A DNA stretch of 64,000 nt, from assembly GCF_032118995.1 (NCBI RefSeq), contig NC_092668.1, positions 12,317,501 to 12,381,500 of the forward strand. Direction: 5' to 3'. The position numbers were made by a program, and so were the translations under genes. Position 1 is the first letter of the stretch. Each line of letters opens with the position of its first letter. The DNA comes from Asterias amurensis. Taxonomy: Eukaryota > Echinodermata > Asteroidea > Forcipulatida > Asteriidae. Under the pieces are notes generated by a model. It saw only the letters and a list, made by a program, of their open reading frames with translations. It did not search any database and had not been told where the DNA came from. Shown here piece by piece: positions 1-13,000 of the stretch.

Positions 1-759
1 CGGATGAGTAAATAAACACAGGGGTGATTAGAGAAGGCGTACATAAGACCCAAAGTGTGCGCGGGTGTTAATTAAGTTTACCGTCCCGTTGAGACCCGAC
101 TGCGTGAAACCATTGTTCGTCTACGCCGGTGAACCATTCTCAAATGTTTGACAGAAAACCCTCGGGATCGTTAGATCCATCATTGGCCTTGAAATTAAGT
201 CCTGGGTCCCACTGACCCTAAGACGGAATTAAACCTAAAAGAACAAAAAAAGTGAAACCAAATACTTCAAAATGGTGTTTAAGATTATACAAACAAAGGA
301 GACAATGAATGGTTGGGGTTCGTAATGAAAACAAAAAAGTTTGCGATAACAGTTTATTTCCTTCCTTTTATTTAATTAAGTTTAATATTTTTATGTTTAT
401 TCATTCCGCAGTGTAGATTTTTTGATTAATGAAAATTTTGAATTGACTGAAAAATCATCTCAGGGGGACACTTTGAAACCATGACAACAAGAACAGTCTT
501 CTTGCTTTCCTTTAACAATTATTCACAACTCCCCCCCCCCCCCCATATTGAGGAAAAAATACAACAACTTGAACTTATAATAATGATATTTATAAAATAT
601 ATATTAATCAAGAATAAATGTCATTTCTAAGATAAAGAAATACATCGTTTTTGTTTTTAAGAACAATCAATAATAATCATTATTACAATGAAAAGACAAT
701 AAACAGATGGTATTCACGTCATTGCAGACATTATTAACAATTCTGCACCTCCCATTCCC

Positions 760-1139
760 TTAAAGACACTGGACACTAATGGTTATTGTCAAAGAACAGT
801 CTTTTCACGTGGTGTATCTAAACATATGCATAAAATAACAAACCTTTGGAAATTTGAGCTCAATTGGTTTTTGAAGTTGCGAGAAAATAATGAGGACAAA
901 AACACTCATGTCATACGAAGTTGTGTACTTTTAGATGGTTGATTTCGCGACCTCAAATTCTAAATCTGAGGTCTCGAAATCAAAATCGTGGGAAATTACT
1001 TCTTTCTCGAAAACTATGTCACTCAGAGGGAGCCGTTTCTTACTATGTTTTATACTATCAACCTCTCCCCATTACTTGTAATCAAGAAAGGTTTTAATTA
1101 TTTTGAGTTATAATTACCAATAGTGTCCACTGCCTTTAA
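760..1139 (-). mobile_element. MITE family M1 (TTAA target), full length
   Basis: This is a 380-bp element flanked by TTAA at both ends. Terminal inverted repeats begin AGnCAnTGGACACTA and continue for about 25 bp. Its core carries the family's internal palindrome, in which GAGACCTCAA is followed by TTGAGGTCTC. It has no coding capacity. A TTAA target is typical of Kolobok and piggyBac superfamilies, but I cannot assign which. Confidence 0.8.
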
Positions 1140-1605
1140 AGAATTTATAAAAATTGAGAAATGTTAGTAATTACAAAACAAAAGTCAATAATAAGTCTGA
1201 ATGATTTCTACAGAGAAAGTTACACATTGATTTTAAGAAAGTAATATTGTTCTTCATCCATTAGTACAAAGAAGAAGTCACATGTTTCAATTGGAAAATA
1301 ATTAAACGGATATTCTTACATTAACATCGTGGTGAAGAAATTTAATCTATAATTTGCATTTCTTCTGCACAACAAAAGAAACGTCCTCTCCCTTGTATAT
1401 GAATCTAAAATCACTACACAATAAGGCAGGTTTTCTTGTACCAAAGTTAACATTTCCAATGGGAAAATAAGTAAACAGATTTTCTTTACATACATCATGG
1501 TAAAATTTAATTAACCACAATTTCTTCTGCACAACAAAAGACTTCATTGGGTATGAATCTGAAATCATGCACTACACAAGGAAGCATGATTCCTTAAACA
1601 GTAGT

Positions 1606-1972
1606 TTAAAGACACTGGACACCTTCGGTCTTCTCACTTGGTGTATCTGAACATATGCACAAAATAACAAACCTGGGAAAATTTAAACTCAATTGGTTGT
1701 CGAAGATGCACGATAATAATGGAAGAAAAGCTACCCATGTCACACAAGTTGTGTGCTTTCAGTTGCTTGAATTCGAGACCTCATGTAATCAAAATCAAAA
1801 TTCAAATATTTTAGGGAGAAATAACTTCTTTCTCGAAAAGGATATTACTTCAGAGGGAGCCGTTGTTCACAATGTTTTATTCTTTCAACTATCTCTTCAT
1901 TGAGCGCTAACAAACAAGTTTTTATGCTACCAATTATTTTGAGCAATTACCAATAGGATCCAGTGCCTTTAA
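1606..1972 (-). mobile_element. MITE family M1, diverged copy
   Basis: It runs from TTAA to TTAA with the M1 layout: a GACACTGGACAC end, a TATGCA-AAAATAACAAACCT motif, a degraded internal palindrome and a CAGTGCCTTTAA end. It is more diverged than the copy at 760, so probably an older insertion. Confidence 0.7.
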
Positions 1973-2504
1973 CACAAACAACAACAAAACAACTAGACTC
2001 TCTAGCGTCTTTGCCCCGCATAAATCTCAGGTCCCCAACCTCCCGACTGTGTCTTAACCACCCACGTTGGCCTCACCTCTCTTCACGTCGTCCCCCATTT
2101 CTTGAGAATCATCCAAGATGTTTTCCATCTCTCATTTCTCCAGACACTTTGCGGCTCATTACGTCCGTGTAGCAAGAGCCAATTATTATGGTGGTGGCCA
2201 AGACAAACCATCTATGCTGATTATTTATTTATTGCTTTGATTTTTTTCCTTTCAAGTGATGTGATGCTTTGACATTTAACATTGCACTTTTTGTGGAACT
2301 GAGACGAACTTGCCAAAAAACATTGTCTCATAATATTTATGATGATTAGTTGTCTCCATAATTGTCATGTTGTGGAAGCTAATCTGCTGTTTTATTTACA
2401 GTTAAAAACTAACCATGGAAATCCACTCCGCACTACTACCCCCACCCCCCCCCCCCCCCCACACCCCAACATTAACTTCTCCCCTTGCTACCCCATTCCT
2501 ATCA

Positions 2505-2673
2505 GGGCCCAGTTTCATAGAGCTGCTTAAGCAGGAAATATTGCTTGACAATTTTTGCTAAGCAGATATGAGCAGGATACCAGTTGCAAATTGTACATGT
2601 GACATGATAGTTTGGCTGGTAACCTTACTATGGTAAGCATAGTTTTTGTTCTGCTAAGCTACCTTTTGGGCCC
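2505..2673. mobile_element. MITE family M5 (GGGCCC-ended hairpin)
   Basis: It begins GGGCCCAGTTTCATAGAGCT and ends TTTTGGGCCC, with TGCTTAAGCA and GCTAAGC hairpin motifs inside. The same ends recur at 8525, 36329, 46664 and 50612, which defines a dispersed short inverted-repeat family without coding capacity. Confidence 0.65.
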
Positions 2674-4081
2674 ATGTTGTAATGGTGTGACAATCAATAG
2701 GGTTTCTGAGGATTGGTTTTGTTTTTGTTCATGAAACTATTTCGACACATATGTTGTAACCCCCCCCCCCCCCACCCAATTGGCTAGGTTGTGGAACCCA
2801 AAATATTCAACGAAAAAGGGAAATTATATTCAAGAAATGAATTTTGTGACCCTCCATTGGAGTAAAATTTTCTTTGTTAGGTTTCATGTTTCCATCACAA
2901 GAATTCTGATTTCTTTGTTGTTGAAACTTTATTTCCAGACAGTCGAAAAGCCAGTCTTAGCCACAAGTCAAATTTCAAAAGCTCATTTTCAAGTCTGAAT
3001 GTTTAAAACACCTCTTTGTCTAGGGCTGCCTTTGGACAACCATTTTGTGCCAAAAAAAGGAGATCTTTTCCCGTGAACAATTGGAGAGAAATCAAACACG
3101 GTATACTTGAACAACTCTTCTTCATTTTTATAGCCTCGGAAATTCCTTTTAGAGGGAAAATGTTTGGTCTCTCAAAACTTATCTCTCTTATGGTTTGCCC
3201 CCTCCGACTCTAAAGAATTACCTGGATGGCTTTCATATTTAGTTCAATTCCTCTTTTTAGAAATACTGACAAGGCGCTTGGGCTCCTCTAATCCTGTATG
3301 GGCGTCTTGCATTACACAAACTGAATGAGCAGCAGACTCGACTTGGCCCGGTAGAAACAGGATAGGGACGGCTCATACTTGACCAAAATCTCCCCATGAG
3401 CTCTTTCACAAAAACAACTCAGGATGCGATCGAAAGTTCCTGAAAAACCTCCTCTATTTTTAGCAGCATTGCTAAATGTGTTTTTGTTTAACAAGATAAT
3501 GTGCTGTATTGGTTGTTGTCAGCTCATTTCTTACCGAAAGAAAGGAGACAAATTTTTACTTCGTGGAGGAAGTCTCATCCATACAAAGTCTCTCTCTTGT
3601 TTGGCTTCTCAAAGACAACTTCATACAGCCATTAATACATCTTTGACGAGGGATGTATTAAACAATGAGCTGGGGGTTTATTTTTAGATTGAGTGGAGTA
3701 TTTACCGTCAATTTATGTTGATGTGTTGGATCCTTCTTTGGTTTGCGAGAGGGGATTGCATGTTTCCTGCAACTGAAGAATGCAAGAATATTACAATTAG
3801 AAATATGTGTAAGAATTCACTTTGTTGTAAAAACAACCGATTGATTATATTCGCTGGTCAAGGTCAGGGGAATAGTCTGTCTCCTTTTTCCTAAATCAAA
3901 AGAAGTCTATTCCCTTACACAGGGAACTTAAAAACAACAAAGCCGGGCATAACATCTCACTGAAAACTGAAAACCAAGAACTGAACAAAAAAAAACATTC
4001 AAAAGCAGATATGAGATTCATAATTTTAAAGTGTACTCTTTGCAAACAGGTCCTCTTTGTAACGTTCCCTAATGGCACTAT

Positions 4082-4450
4082 TATGGACACTATTGGTAAA
4101 CTAATTATGGTTTATTTATTTATAAATTGTTTGCAAACAAACTTACTTTGTAATGAGCAATGGAGAGGTGTTGATATTATAAAACATTGTGAGAAACGGC
4201 TCCCTCTGAAGTAACGTAGTTTTCGAGAAAGAGGTAATTTCTCACTGAAATATTAAAAGATTTCAGAAGTCTTCTGTAAGGCATCTGAAACCACACAAAT
4301 TTGTTCAAAAAGGGTATTTTTCTGTCATTGCAACTTTGATGACCAATTGATTACAAAGTATCACAAATTTGTTATTTTATGCATCTGATGTGGAACACCG
4401 AGTGAGAATACTGGTCTTTGACAATAACCAAAGGTGTATAGCGCCTTTAA
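4082..4450 (+). mobile_element. MITE family M1, degenerate copy
   Basis: It has the left-end motif GGACACTATTGGTAA and the conserved block GAGAAACGGCTCCCTCTGAA, and it ends in GCGCCTTTAA. The central palindrome is largely lost, which suggests an old insertion or a distinct subfamily. Confidence 0.6.
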
Positions 4451-5229
4451 TAATGACTGTTAGATGATCCCTCTTGTCACATACAGTCAACTTTAATACA
4501 AGTATGTCCGTTTTGTTGATGTGCTGTTAAAACTTAAGATCAGAAGAGGTTTTTGATCTGCAGTTGCTTGGTTCATTGGTTATGCAATCCATACATCAAG
4601 TCTGTTAAGCATGTCCAGTACATGACTGGTCGTATATCACAAGCTCATTGGGCATGTCCACAATCAGGGCTGCTCGTAAATCATTTCCCAGGACTGCTTA
4701 GGGAAACTCAGCAGAGATAGTATCTCGTACATTCTGAAAAATCTGGAAGCCATCACATGTAGACCTTTTCTTGGCGATGAACTTCACTGAGGGAAGACAG
4801 AGTAGCGTTTGTGGAATGTCAAATTGAGTCTGATCGCTCGATTTGGTTTTTGGACGTGAATGTTCATCACAATCAAAAGCTTTCGAAGAGGTTTTAAGTG
4901 TCTGCAGGCCTGTAGGGTTTGTGTTTGAAAGGGTAAGGGCACTAAGGCATTTTCTCCTTGGATCCCTCTTAGGATGTATATGCAACCCTGATGGTTTGTG
5001 TTTTAAAGGGCATAGGCACCAAGGCGTTTTCTATTTGGTAGGGGCACCCTCTGAGGAAATTTCTAATTTCCACTGGAGCATTTATAAGGCACCAAGGCAA
5101 TGACCTGGGGGCACGGGGGCAATCGCCTTTGTTGCCTCCGTGAGGCATTAGGCCTGTGTCTGTATACGATTGGTAATGACTGTATATGATTGGTAACCAG
5201 CTTAGGATAGTGCTTTACATTAGTCCCCT

Positions 5230-5485
5230 AGTCAATGGGCCAAGACATTCCTTTAATCTTTCTCACAGCCCTGAGCTGCCGTGGCACTCCGAAGGCTTTT
5301 TCATTCACAATATCAACCTCTACCCTCGCAGGTACCCATTTATACCCCTGGGTGAAGAGAAGCAATTATAGTAAAGTATCTTGCTCAAGGACACAAGTGT
5401 CACGACCGGGATTCGAACCCACACTCCGGTAACTTAGCATCAGAACTTGAATTCAATGCTCATAACCACTCAACCATGACACACT
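5230..5485 (-). repeat. Old tRNA-derived SINE, minus strand
   Basis: Read on the minus strand it contains a polymerase III B-box-like GGTTCGAATCCCGGTC (plus strand near 5405-5420), followed by a conserved body (plus strand ACACAAGTGTC, GGTACCCATTTATACCCCTG). A second copy lies at 8775-8957. The tRNA head is degraded. Confidence 0.55.
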
Positions 5486-6261
5486 AAGTACTGTAGTTAT
5501 GGAAAAAGATTTCACTTTTTATACCCGAAAGTTTGAATCTGTGATTTTCGGATGTAATTGGTCGCTCCAATCATAAAGCTGTAACTGCTTATGACGTTTG
5601 GATTAACAAAAGAAACATTGTAAAGTGAGATGTTCAAGGGTCTGTTTACGTTTGGTAAGGATTCTGAAAGTTAATGGCACTAAAAACTACAGAAGAAGTG
5701 CATGGTTCGAAGTACATGGTTAGTAGAAAGATTTCCCCTTTTCCCCCGGGAAGCATCTTGATTTCCTATCAAAGAATTATTCTTCCTGCGTAAGTGTAGA
5801 GTGTACTTCGAGTTGAAGATGCAGTGCAAAAGAATTTGTGTGACAAACATTTCTTGGATAATTTCTTTTGATAAGATGCAGGAGTGTTGAACTTGTTACT
5901 ATTCAGCAGAGCCCCTTTCACACGAGAGCAGTTTAGCGAGGGTCACTTGCTAAATTGTAGCATGGTTGTTATTCAGCAAGACACTCCTCTATTTCTTTCT
6001 GAGATTTCCCAGGATGATTGGTACTTCAAAATAACTCGACACAACTCCAGCTTTGGAATGCTAATTTTGTACGTGTGCTGGCTTCAAATGGGGAAAGTTT
6101 ATAACCAATATTGCTTCCTACTTTTTACTGGCAGTGAAATTGCAATATTTCTTCTGTGTCTGCCAAGAGGTTAACGGCACTGTGGAGAAGGGCAGAAGCT
6201 GGAGAGGATGTTGAACGATTTTTATTTTAAGAAAAAAAATGAAAATTAAGAAACAACCCAA

Positions 6262-6625
6262 TTCAAAGGAACACGTTGCCTTGGATCGGACGAGTTGGTC
6301 TATAAAAAAGCGTTCGAAACCGTTTGTTATGAAATGTATAGGGTTGGAAAGATGTTTTAAAAGTAGAATATAATGATCCACACAAGTATCACTCAAAATA
6401 TCACGGTTGGCCATTTATGGGAGTCAACTTTTTTACTCCCATAAATGGCCGCCCGTGTTAGTCGACGAGGTAAAACGAAAAACCACGCAATTTCAAGGCA
6501 TATTTGTGTGGATCATTGTATTCTACTTTTACAACATCTGTCTAACCATATCAATTTTATAACAAACGGTTACAAACGCTTTTCAAAGACTAAATCGACC
6601 GCTCCAAGGCAACGTGTTCCTTTAA
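6262..6625. mobile_element. MITE family M2 (foldback), within the UNC5 intron
   Basis: The element is nearly one long palindrome. It starts AAGGAACACGTTGCCTTGG, ends in the reverse complement plus TTTAA, and has inverted arms meeting near 6425 at TTTTTACTCCCATAAATGGC. A clean TTAA is kept only at the right end. It has no coding capacity. Confidence 0.8.
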
Positions 6626-6745
6626 GATGAATGAATGGTTAAATAACAATAACATTGTTCTTTATTCCCAGTGCAAAAAAAAAACATCTTTTTAAAAAAC
6701 TTTGATTTTGAAGAAACCATAATTATTTCGACTTTCTCTTCACAG

Positions 6746-7024
6746 TTCTAAGGAGACTTTTTGATCAAGAGCCTCTCGGAAAACAGGCAGAGCCGCAACA
6801 GTCGATCGAGCTTCTCTGCCGACCTCCACCAGGGGTACCAGATCCTGAAGTATATTGGGAGAAAGACAGCGTCCGCATCGATATGTCTGACGGCCACTAT
6901 CTCCAAACCCAACAGAGCTTGATCTTGAACCAGCTGAGACTCTCCGACACGGGGAACTATACTTGCGTCGCGGAGAACTTGGCGGCGAGACGAGTGAGCG
7001 AGAAGGCACAGGTTCTGGTCTATG
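6746..7024 (+). CDS. unc5: UNC5 exon: second Ig domain
   Basis: It follows a CTCTTCACAG acceptor and completes a split codon (phase 1). It reads LRRLFDQEPLGKQ, then the Ig Cys (ELLCRPP), the core Trp (VYWEK) and the F-strand DTGNYTCVAENLAA. The closest family pattern is the UNC5 LRKTFEQEPLGKE region. It ends TAT G before GTAAGA. Confidence 0.93.
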
Positions 7025-10000
7025 GTAAGAACGCAGGTGGGAAATTCAAACATGTGTTACGTGGCATGTGGTATGGTGCCCCTACCTCCTTCCTTCCTCT
7101 TATCATGTCTTCAATGTGTTCTGGGAATCTTAGAAATTCTTAAAGGAACACGTTATGTGGACTGAAGTCAGGGATGAGATGTTCAGACTTTTGGCTGAAT
7201 TCAGACTTTTTATGTCGGCCTGGTGAAAAAAATCAGACAAATGAAAAATTCACCAAATAAAGAAATCCTGCTCATTGGTCTACTTCTCTAGTACTTTGGA
7301 TACTGTTTCAAAAAGCTCCTTGGAATCTATAAACCCAGGGGTTACCAAACAGTAGAAATGGCATCATTTCAACATACCTTTGAATGTGTATCCAAGTTTC
7401 AAACTTTTTCGTTAGTAATGAACCTCACCCCTGAGAAGTGTAAAAACAAAGCTGGTGTTTACAGGTGGGAAATTCAAAAAAGTACCGTGTGGTATGGTGC
7501 CCCCAACCTCCCTCTTTTTCCTGTTATTGTGTCTTCAATTTGCTGTAGGAGTCTCTGGTATCTTCAGTTCGGTTATGTGGACAGAAGTGTGAAAACTAAG
7601 ATAAAGTCGAGTTGAAACCAATGGTTCTTTTTAGAACCACCCCAACTCATTAGAGATAGTCATTACATGGTGTTACCGCAAACCTTTCCATATTGTATTT
7701 CCACCATGCAAAGTTTCAAATCCTACTTCAAGATAAAGTTTGCATGCACTTTTTGAAAAGTGTATTGTGCCATAGTACTTTTTTGACCAAAAATGCCATT
7801 CTTTAAAGATATTATGTGAAATTGTATAGTAGTCTGTGGTTTTGGGGGAAATTAAAAAACAATTTCACCACTTGATATTGCTGGCAGATTGCAAATAACA
7901 GTATTGTGCAAAGAGTGTTCATTTATAATCCGCCCTATATCACTTCAAACCATCTGTTTTATTCGGGTTGAATTTGAGACGAGATATCTTCGTACATTTT
8001 TCATTTTTCGTCATCACTTTCCCAGAAATAAATATGATACATCATTGTGTGGGACATAAAGTACATTCGTTCCAGTCCTCATGTTGCCATAGACACATTA
8101 TATGGCAATTGTTTGGAGATCTCATCAAATTTGATTACATTTGTGAAAAAGCCTCTGAAAACAGTTAGTCATTGGTTTGCTGCACTTTTGTGTGTACCAA
8201 TTCCAATGAAACTAAATTGAAACCAAAACTTTCTGTATTGGGCAATTTTTCTTTTGATGAAAATGTTTGAGTGGGGTTTTGTTACCAAGTTTGTTTCAAA
8301 GATGTTGCACTGATTTAAACAAATTGTTTCTTTGTTGTTTGTTGTAATATTTTCTTGCATATATGAGGTCTTAGAATTGTTGACTATAAGCTCTCGGTGC
8401 AATAGCAATAATATTGACTCAATTCTAGAAAATGTTCATTGCACTTGACAAATTACTACCCTCCCACCATGGCATTAATTTCATCCCAAAAACCATCTCA
8501 GATCCCTTGAGAGTATACAACCTAGACCCAATTTCAAAGAGCTTCTAAGCACAAAAATTTGCTTAGCATGACTTGATTAAAAACAGGATAACCGGCCAAA
8601 TTTCCATTTGTTGCACAATGCTTTTTACTGGTATTCAGCTGTTGTTTGCTCATCCTGAAAATCATGTGGAAAGATGGTAGGTAATCTTGTTTTTATCGAG
8701 GCAGAAGCAAAGCAAATTTGTGTGCTTAGCAGCTCTATGAAATTGGGCCCTGTAATATTGAGTATGTAGCACACTTAGCTCTACCCTCACAGGACGGTAC
8801 CCATTTACCATTAGGTGATAAGTAGAAATCATAGTAAAATGTTTTGCTCTAGGAAACAAGTGTTTTGACCTGGATTCGAACCCACACCCTGATGACTCGG
8901 CAAGCAGAGCTTAACTCCAGTGCAAAAAGAAAAACGCTCGGCCACGCCTTGCCACACCACTTGCAAGCTTTCCAGTCATGTGTTCATGGCTGAGGAATGT
9001 ACATAGACACGTCTTAGCTTTGTTTCTGTTTTGTCTATCACGAGTTTCTGTTTCGTTTTCTCACATTGGAATGAATTATTTCAGCGTGTCTAGGGCAGAA
9101 CCATGTTTTTGCTTTTCTTTTCATTTTTTTTAGATGTTTGTGCAACAGATTTAGTGTTTGTTGCCACATTATTGTCATTCAATCTATTCATGTTTAGGGT
9201 TCTTAATCGAAACTGAAAGTATTTATATCATTTACCCCTTCACAGACCATTCATTTCTGTATAATCATAACCATATGCCTAGACGTTACAAATCTTGTTG
9301 ATTTTTGTAACCATTATTTTACAGGTAAAATGTCAGGAAGATGAAAATGAAACATAAATACACGTCTTGAATTGTAGATTCTATGTTTACATGGGAAACA
9401 TTGGAAAATGTCAATTCAGTCGCAAACCTTTTTCTTTGACCCTCATTGTTTGAGCAAAAGTTAGTCAGCCGTTTGCAGCCGCTCTGGACATTTTGGTACA
9501 AGCCGCCTGCCGCTCTGGTGTCTAAAGAGTTGAAACTGATTAGCCTCTTGCTACCGGGTAACTTCTTAGTCTAGTTGGTAAGACACTAAAATTGCAAGGG
9601 TCGTGGGTTTGAATCTCAGCCGAGGTATATGCCTGTGATATTTGTTCACATGACTCAAGTAAGTACTGAGTATACAGTGCTTAAAGGAACACGTTGCCTT
9701 GGATCTGTCGAGTTGGTCTTTGAAAAGCGTTCTGTAACCGTTTCTTATAAGATCGGTATGGTTAGAAAGATGTTGTAAAAGTAGAATACAATGATCTACA
9801 CAAATATGCCTTGAAATTTCGTGGTTTTCGTTTTACCTCGTCGACAAACACGGTCGGCCATTTATGGGAGTCAAAAACTTGACTCCCATAAGTGGCCGAC
9901 CGTGTTACTTCGCGACGTAATATAAAAGCTGTGCAATTTTGAGTGATAATTGTGTGGATCATTATAATCTACTTTTAAATCATCTTTCTAACCATACGCA

Positions 10001-13000
10001 TTTTATAACAAACGGTTTCAAACGCTTTTCATAGACCAACTCGTCCGATCCAGGGCAACGTGTTCCTTTAAAACACATCGGTGTAAAAAAAGGAAAATAA
10101 ATACATCTAGCTGATTGTTGTCTGGGTTTGTGCTTTTGTCTTGGCAGTTCATGGCGGTTGGACACCATGGAGCCAATGGACGGAATGTGACGTCACGTGT
10201 GGGACAGGACTCAAACAGCGTGCCCGTGCTTGCACAAATCCTTCTCCAAAGAATGGAGGCCATGTGTGCACAGGGAAGGTGACCCAGGCTGTGCCGTGTA
10301 CAGAGGACTGTTTAGGTAAAGAGAAGGCTTTAAAGCAAAGTATACCTTTTTGGAACCTTCTGATTGTTCTAATGCTATATAAGAAACAAATTGTTGCATA
10401 TAATCATTTGGTTCCAGATGCCTGAGAAAGGCGAATGGTTCAAATTTGTCTTTGAAAAATGATATTTCTCTAAAACTTTATTGCTTCTAAGGGGGTCGTT
10501 TTTGACAGTGTTTTGTAATATAAACAGCTCTTTTTGCAGTGCTCTTTAAAGGCAGTGGACACTATTGGTAATTGTCAAAGACTAGCCTTCACAGTTGGTG
10601 TATCTCAACATATGCATAAAATAACTAACCTGTGAAAATCTGAGCTCAATCGGTCATCGAAGTTGCGAGATAATAATGAAAGAAAAATACACACTTGTCA
10701 CAAGAAGTTGTGTGCGTTTAGATGGTTGATTTCGAGTCCTCAAGTTCTAAATATGAGGTTTCAAAATCAAATTCGTGGAAAATTACTTCTTTCTCGAAAA
10801 CTATGGCACTTCAGAGGGAGCCATTTCTCACAATTTCTACCATCAACCTCTCCCCTTTACTCGTCACCAAGTAAGGTTTTATGCTAATAATTATTTTGAG
10901 TAATTACCAATAGTGTCCACTGCCTTTAACAAGTAGGCCTTTTTTATGGTCATTAACTTGAAGGGAAGTAACTACCAAAAGTTCACCCAGATTCCAACTA
11001 TAATCGCTTTTACTTTCACAACACATTTTGATGAATGTTTTTCTGAGATCAATTGACAGTTGAGAGAAATTTAACATCTTGAAATTTGTGAATTCCTAAA
11101 GCTCCCACAAATGTTTGCAATATTTACACCCAAAGTCTAAATAGCATTGGAAAGCACTTTTCCTCCCGTTTTCTTAAGAGAGACAGTGCACTTTTCATTT
11201 TCCATAAATGTTTACATAATGGTTCATATTTCGGACTATTATGCATCTGGTTTGTTGACTGCAAATCAACAGCATCATGTATTTCAACATTACAATCAAC
11301 AACTGTGTGACAGTCGCTGCCAGTAATGCGTTTGACAGATGGCCAACTACATTAGTTAAATAACAGAATTTATCAAAACGATGTCCGCTCTACATTTCTC
11401 GAGTCCAATTGGAGCGTGTCTATCTTTGTGCGAGACGAGTCACCAGTACATTCTGCTGTCTGCTGTTTACATTAGCGGGAATAATTGCTAATTGACAGGA
11501 CGATTCGATGGCGATTTTGTAATCAGAAAAAGCTTTGAATGTTTTCTTTTGACTGTGGGTTGCATTAAAAACACCGACAGATGTAGAACTGGTTTTTCCA
11601 ATACCATTTGGGTAAGGGGTGGGGCCGGGGATCCCCATCAAGAAATTTTGCAGAAGGGACTACTTTATGATTTCATAGCTTCAACCCTTTTTTTACATTT
11701 TTTGTTATGTATGTTTTCCTAATGAAATGAAATTGGCAAAACAAGCTAACAACTTTCTCTCAGAAATTAAAGCCTTTGGCATTTTTAGGTATTAGACACT
11801 ATTGGTAATTACTCAAAATGATTGTTTATTTAGCATAAAAACTTACTTAACTAGCAATGGAGAGCTGTTAATAGTATAGAACAATGTAAAAAAAAACGGC
11901 TCTCTCTGAAGATATATTTTTTTTTTGTAGAAAGAGGTAATTTCGCACTCGAATAATAAAAGACTGCAGGTCAGGTCTGAAGTCGTTTATTAGGCATACA
12001 TGTATGTTGGGATACACCAAGTGAGAATACTAGTTTTTTACCACTACCAAAGGCGTCCAGTGCCTTTAAAGGGACACGTTGCCTTGGATCGGTCGAGTTG
12101 GTCTTTGAAAAGCGTTCGTAACCGTTTTTTATAAAATGCATATGGGTAGAAAGATGTTGTAAAAGTAGAATACAATGATCCACACAAACATGCCTCGAAA
12201 TTGCGTGGTTTTCCTTTTACCTCGTCGACTAACACGTCAAAATTTTGACTCCCATAAATGGCTGACGGTGTTAGTTCGCACAGTAGAAGAAAAACCACGC
12301 AATTTCGAGGCAAACTTGTGTGGATCATTGTATTCTACTTTTAAAACATCTTTCCAACCATATGCATTTTATAAAAAACGGTTACAAACGCTTTTGTTTT
12401 GACCAACTCGTCCGTTCCAAGGCAACGTGTTCCTTTAATTGATGGTTTGCAGAAGAGTTTTTAATTTGTTCACAGAATCTGTTGACACGATTGAATGCTT
12501 AGCTAACATTCGTCGGCGCGGTTTCTTTATCAACAATGGAATTGTCTGTATATTTGTACACTATTTCTCAAATTGGCTTTTTGCTACCGTTGTACGACTG
12601 CTGTTAACCAAACAGATCACTGACTAAGTGGAATGACAAAGTAGCTACTTAGTCCTGGAGTGATTAGTGACAACTCGTTGCTTAGAACAATAGAGACATG
12701 TAGACTAATTAGGTTGATCACTGAGCCACTAGTGTCCCTGCAAAACACACAGAGAGTAACAACTTGACCTGGCAGAAGCTGACAGTATCTGACCCCTTTA
12801 TCGGGGTCTCTAAAGTCTCTTTATCGGGGTCTCTTTTGCGAGATAATAATGAAAGAAAAAACACCCTTGTCACACGAAGTTGTGTGTTTTCAGATGCTTG
12901 ATTCCGAGACCTCGAGTTCTACAACTGAGGTCTCGAAATCAAATTCGTGGAAAATTACTTCTTTCTCGAAAATTATGTACTTCAGAGGGAGCTGTTTCTC

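Larger units (their letters stand above)
1..6745 (+). other. Repeat-rich non-coding stretch, probably UNC5 intron
   Basis: No exon is recognisable here. In particular, nothing resembles the UNC5 Ig1 exon (the Tyr-Trp-Cys-Gln-Cys region) or a signal-peptide exon. The first UNC5 exon seen starts at 6746 with a split codon, so an upstream exon must exist, and this stretch is most simply the intron before it. It holds TTAA MITEs, old SINE fragments, a GGGCCC-ended element and C homopolymers near 529-545, 2445-2460 and 2760-2774. A second gene inside cannot be excluded. Confidence 0.5.

Noticed and set aside
1-6745. UNC5 Ig1 or signal-peptide exon within the window
   Set aside because: No frame shows the Ig1 cysteine/tryptophan pattern or a signal peptide with a matching phase; these exons must lie upstream.
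7358-7615. 85-codon frame downstream of UNC5 Ig2 as a possible extra exon
   Set aside because: It overlaps a dispersed repeat pair, and Ig2 joins the first TSP1 exon in correct phase without it.
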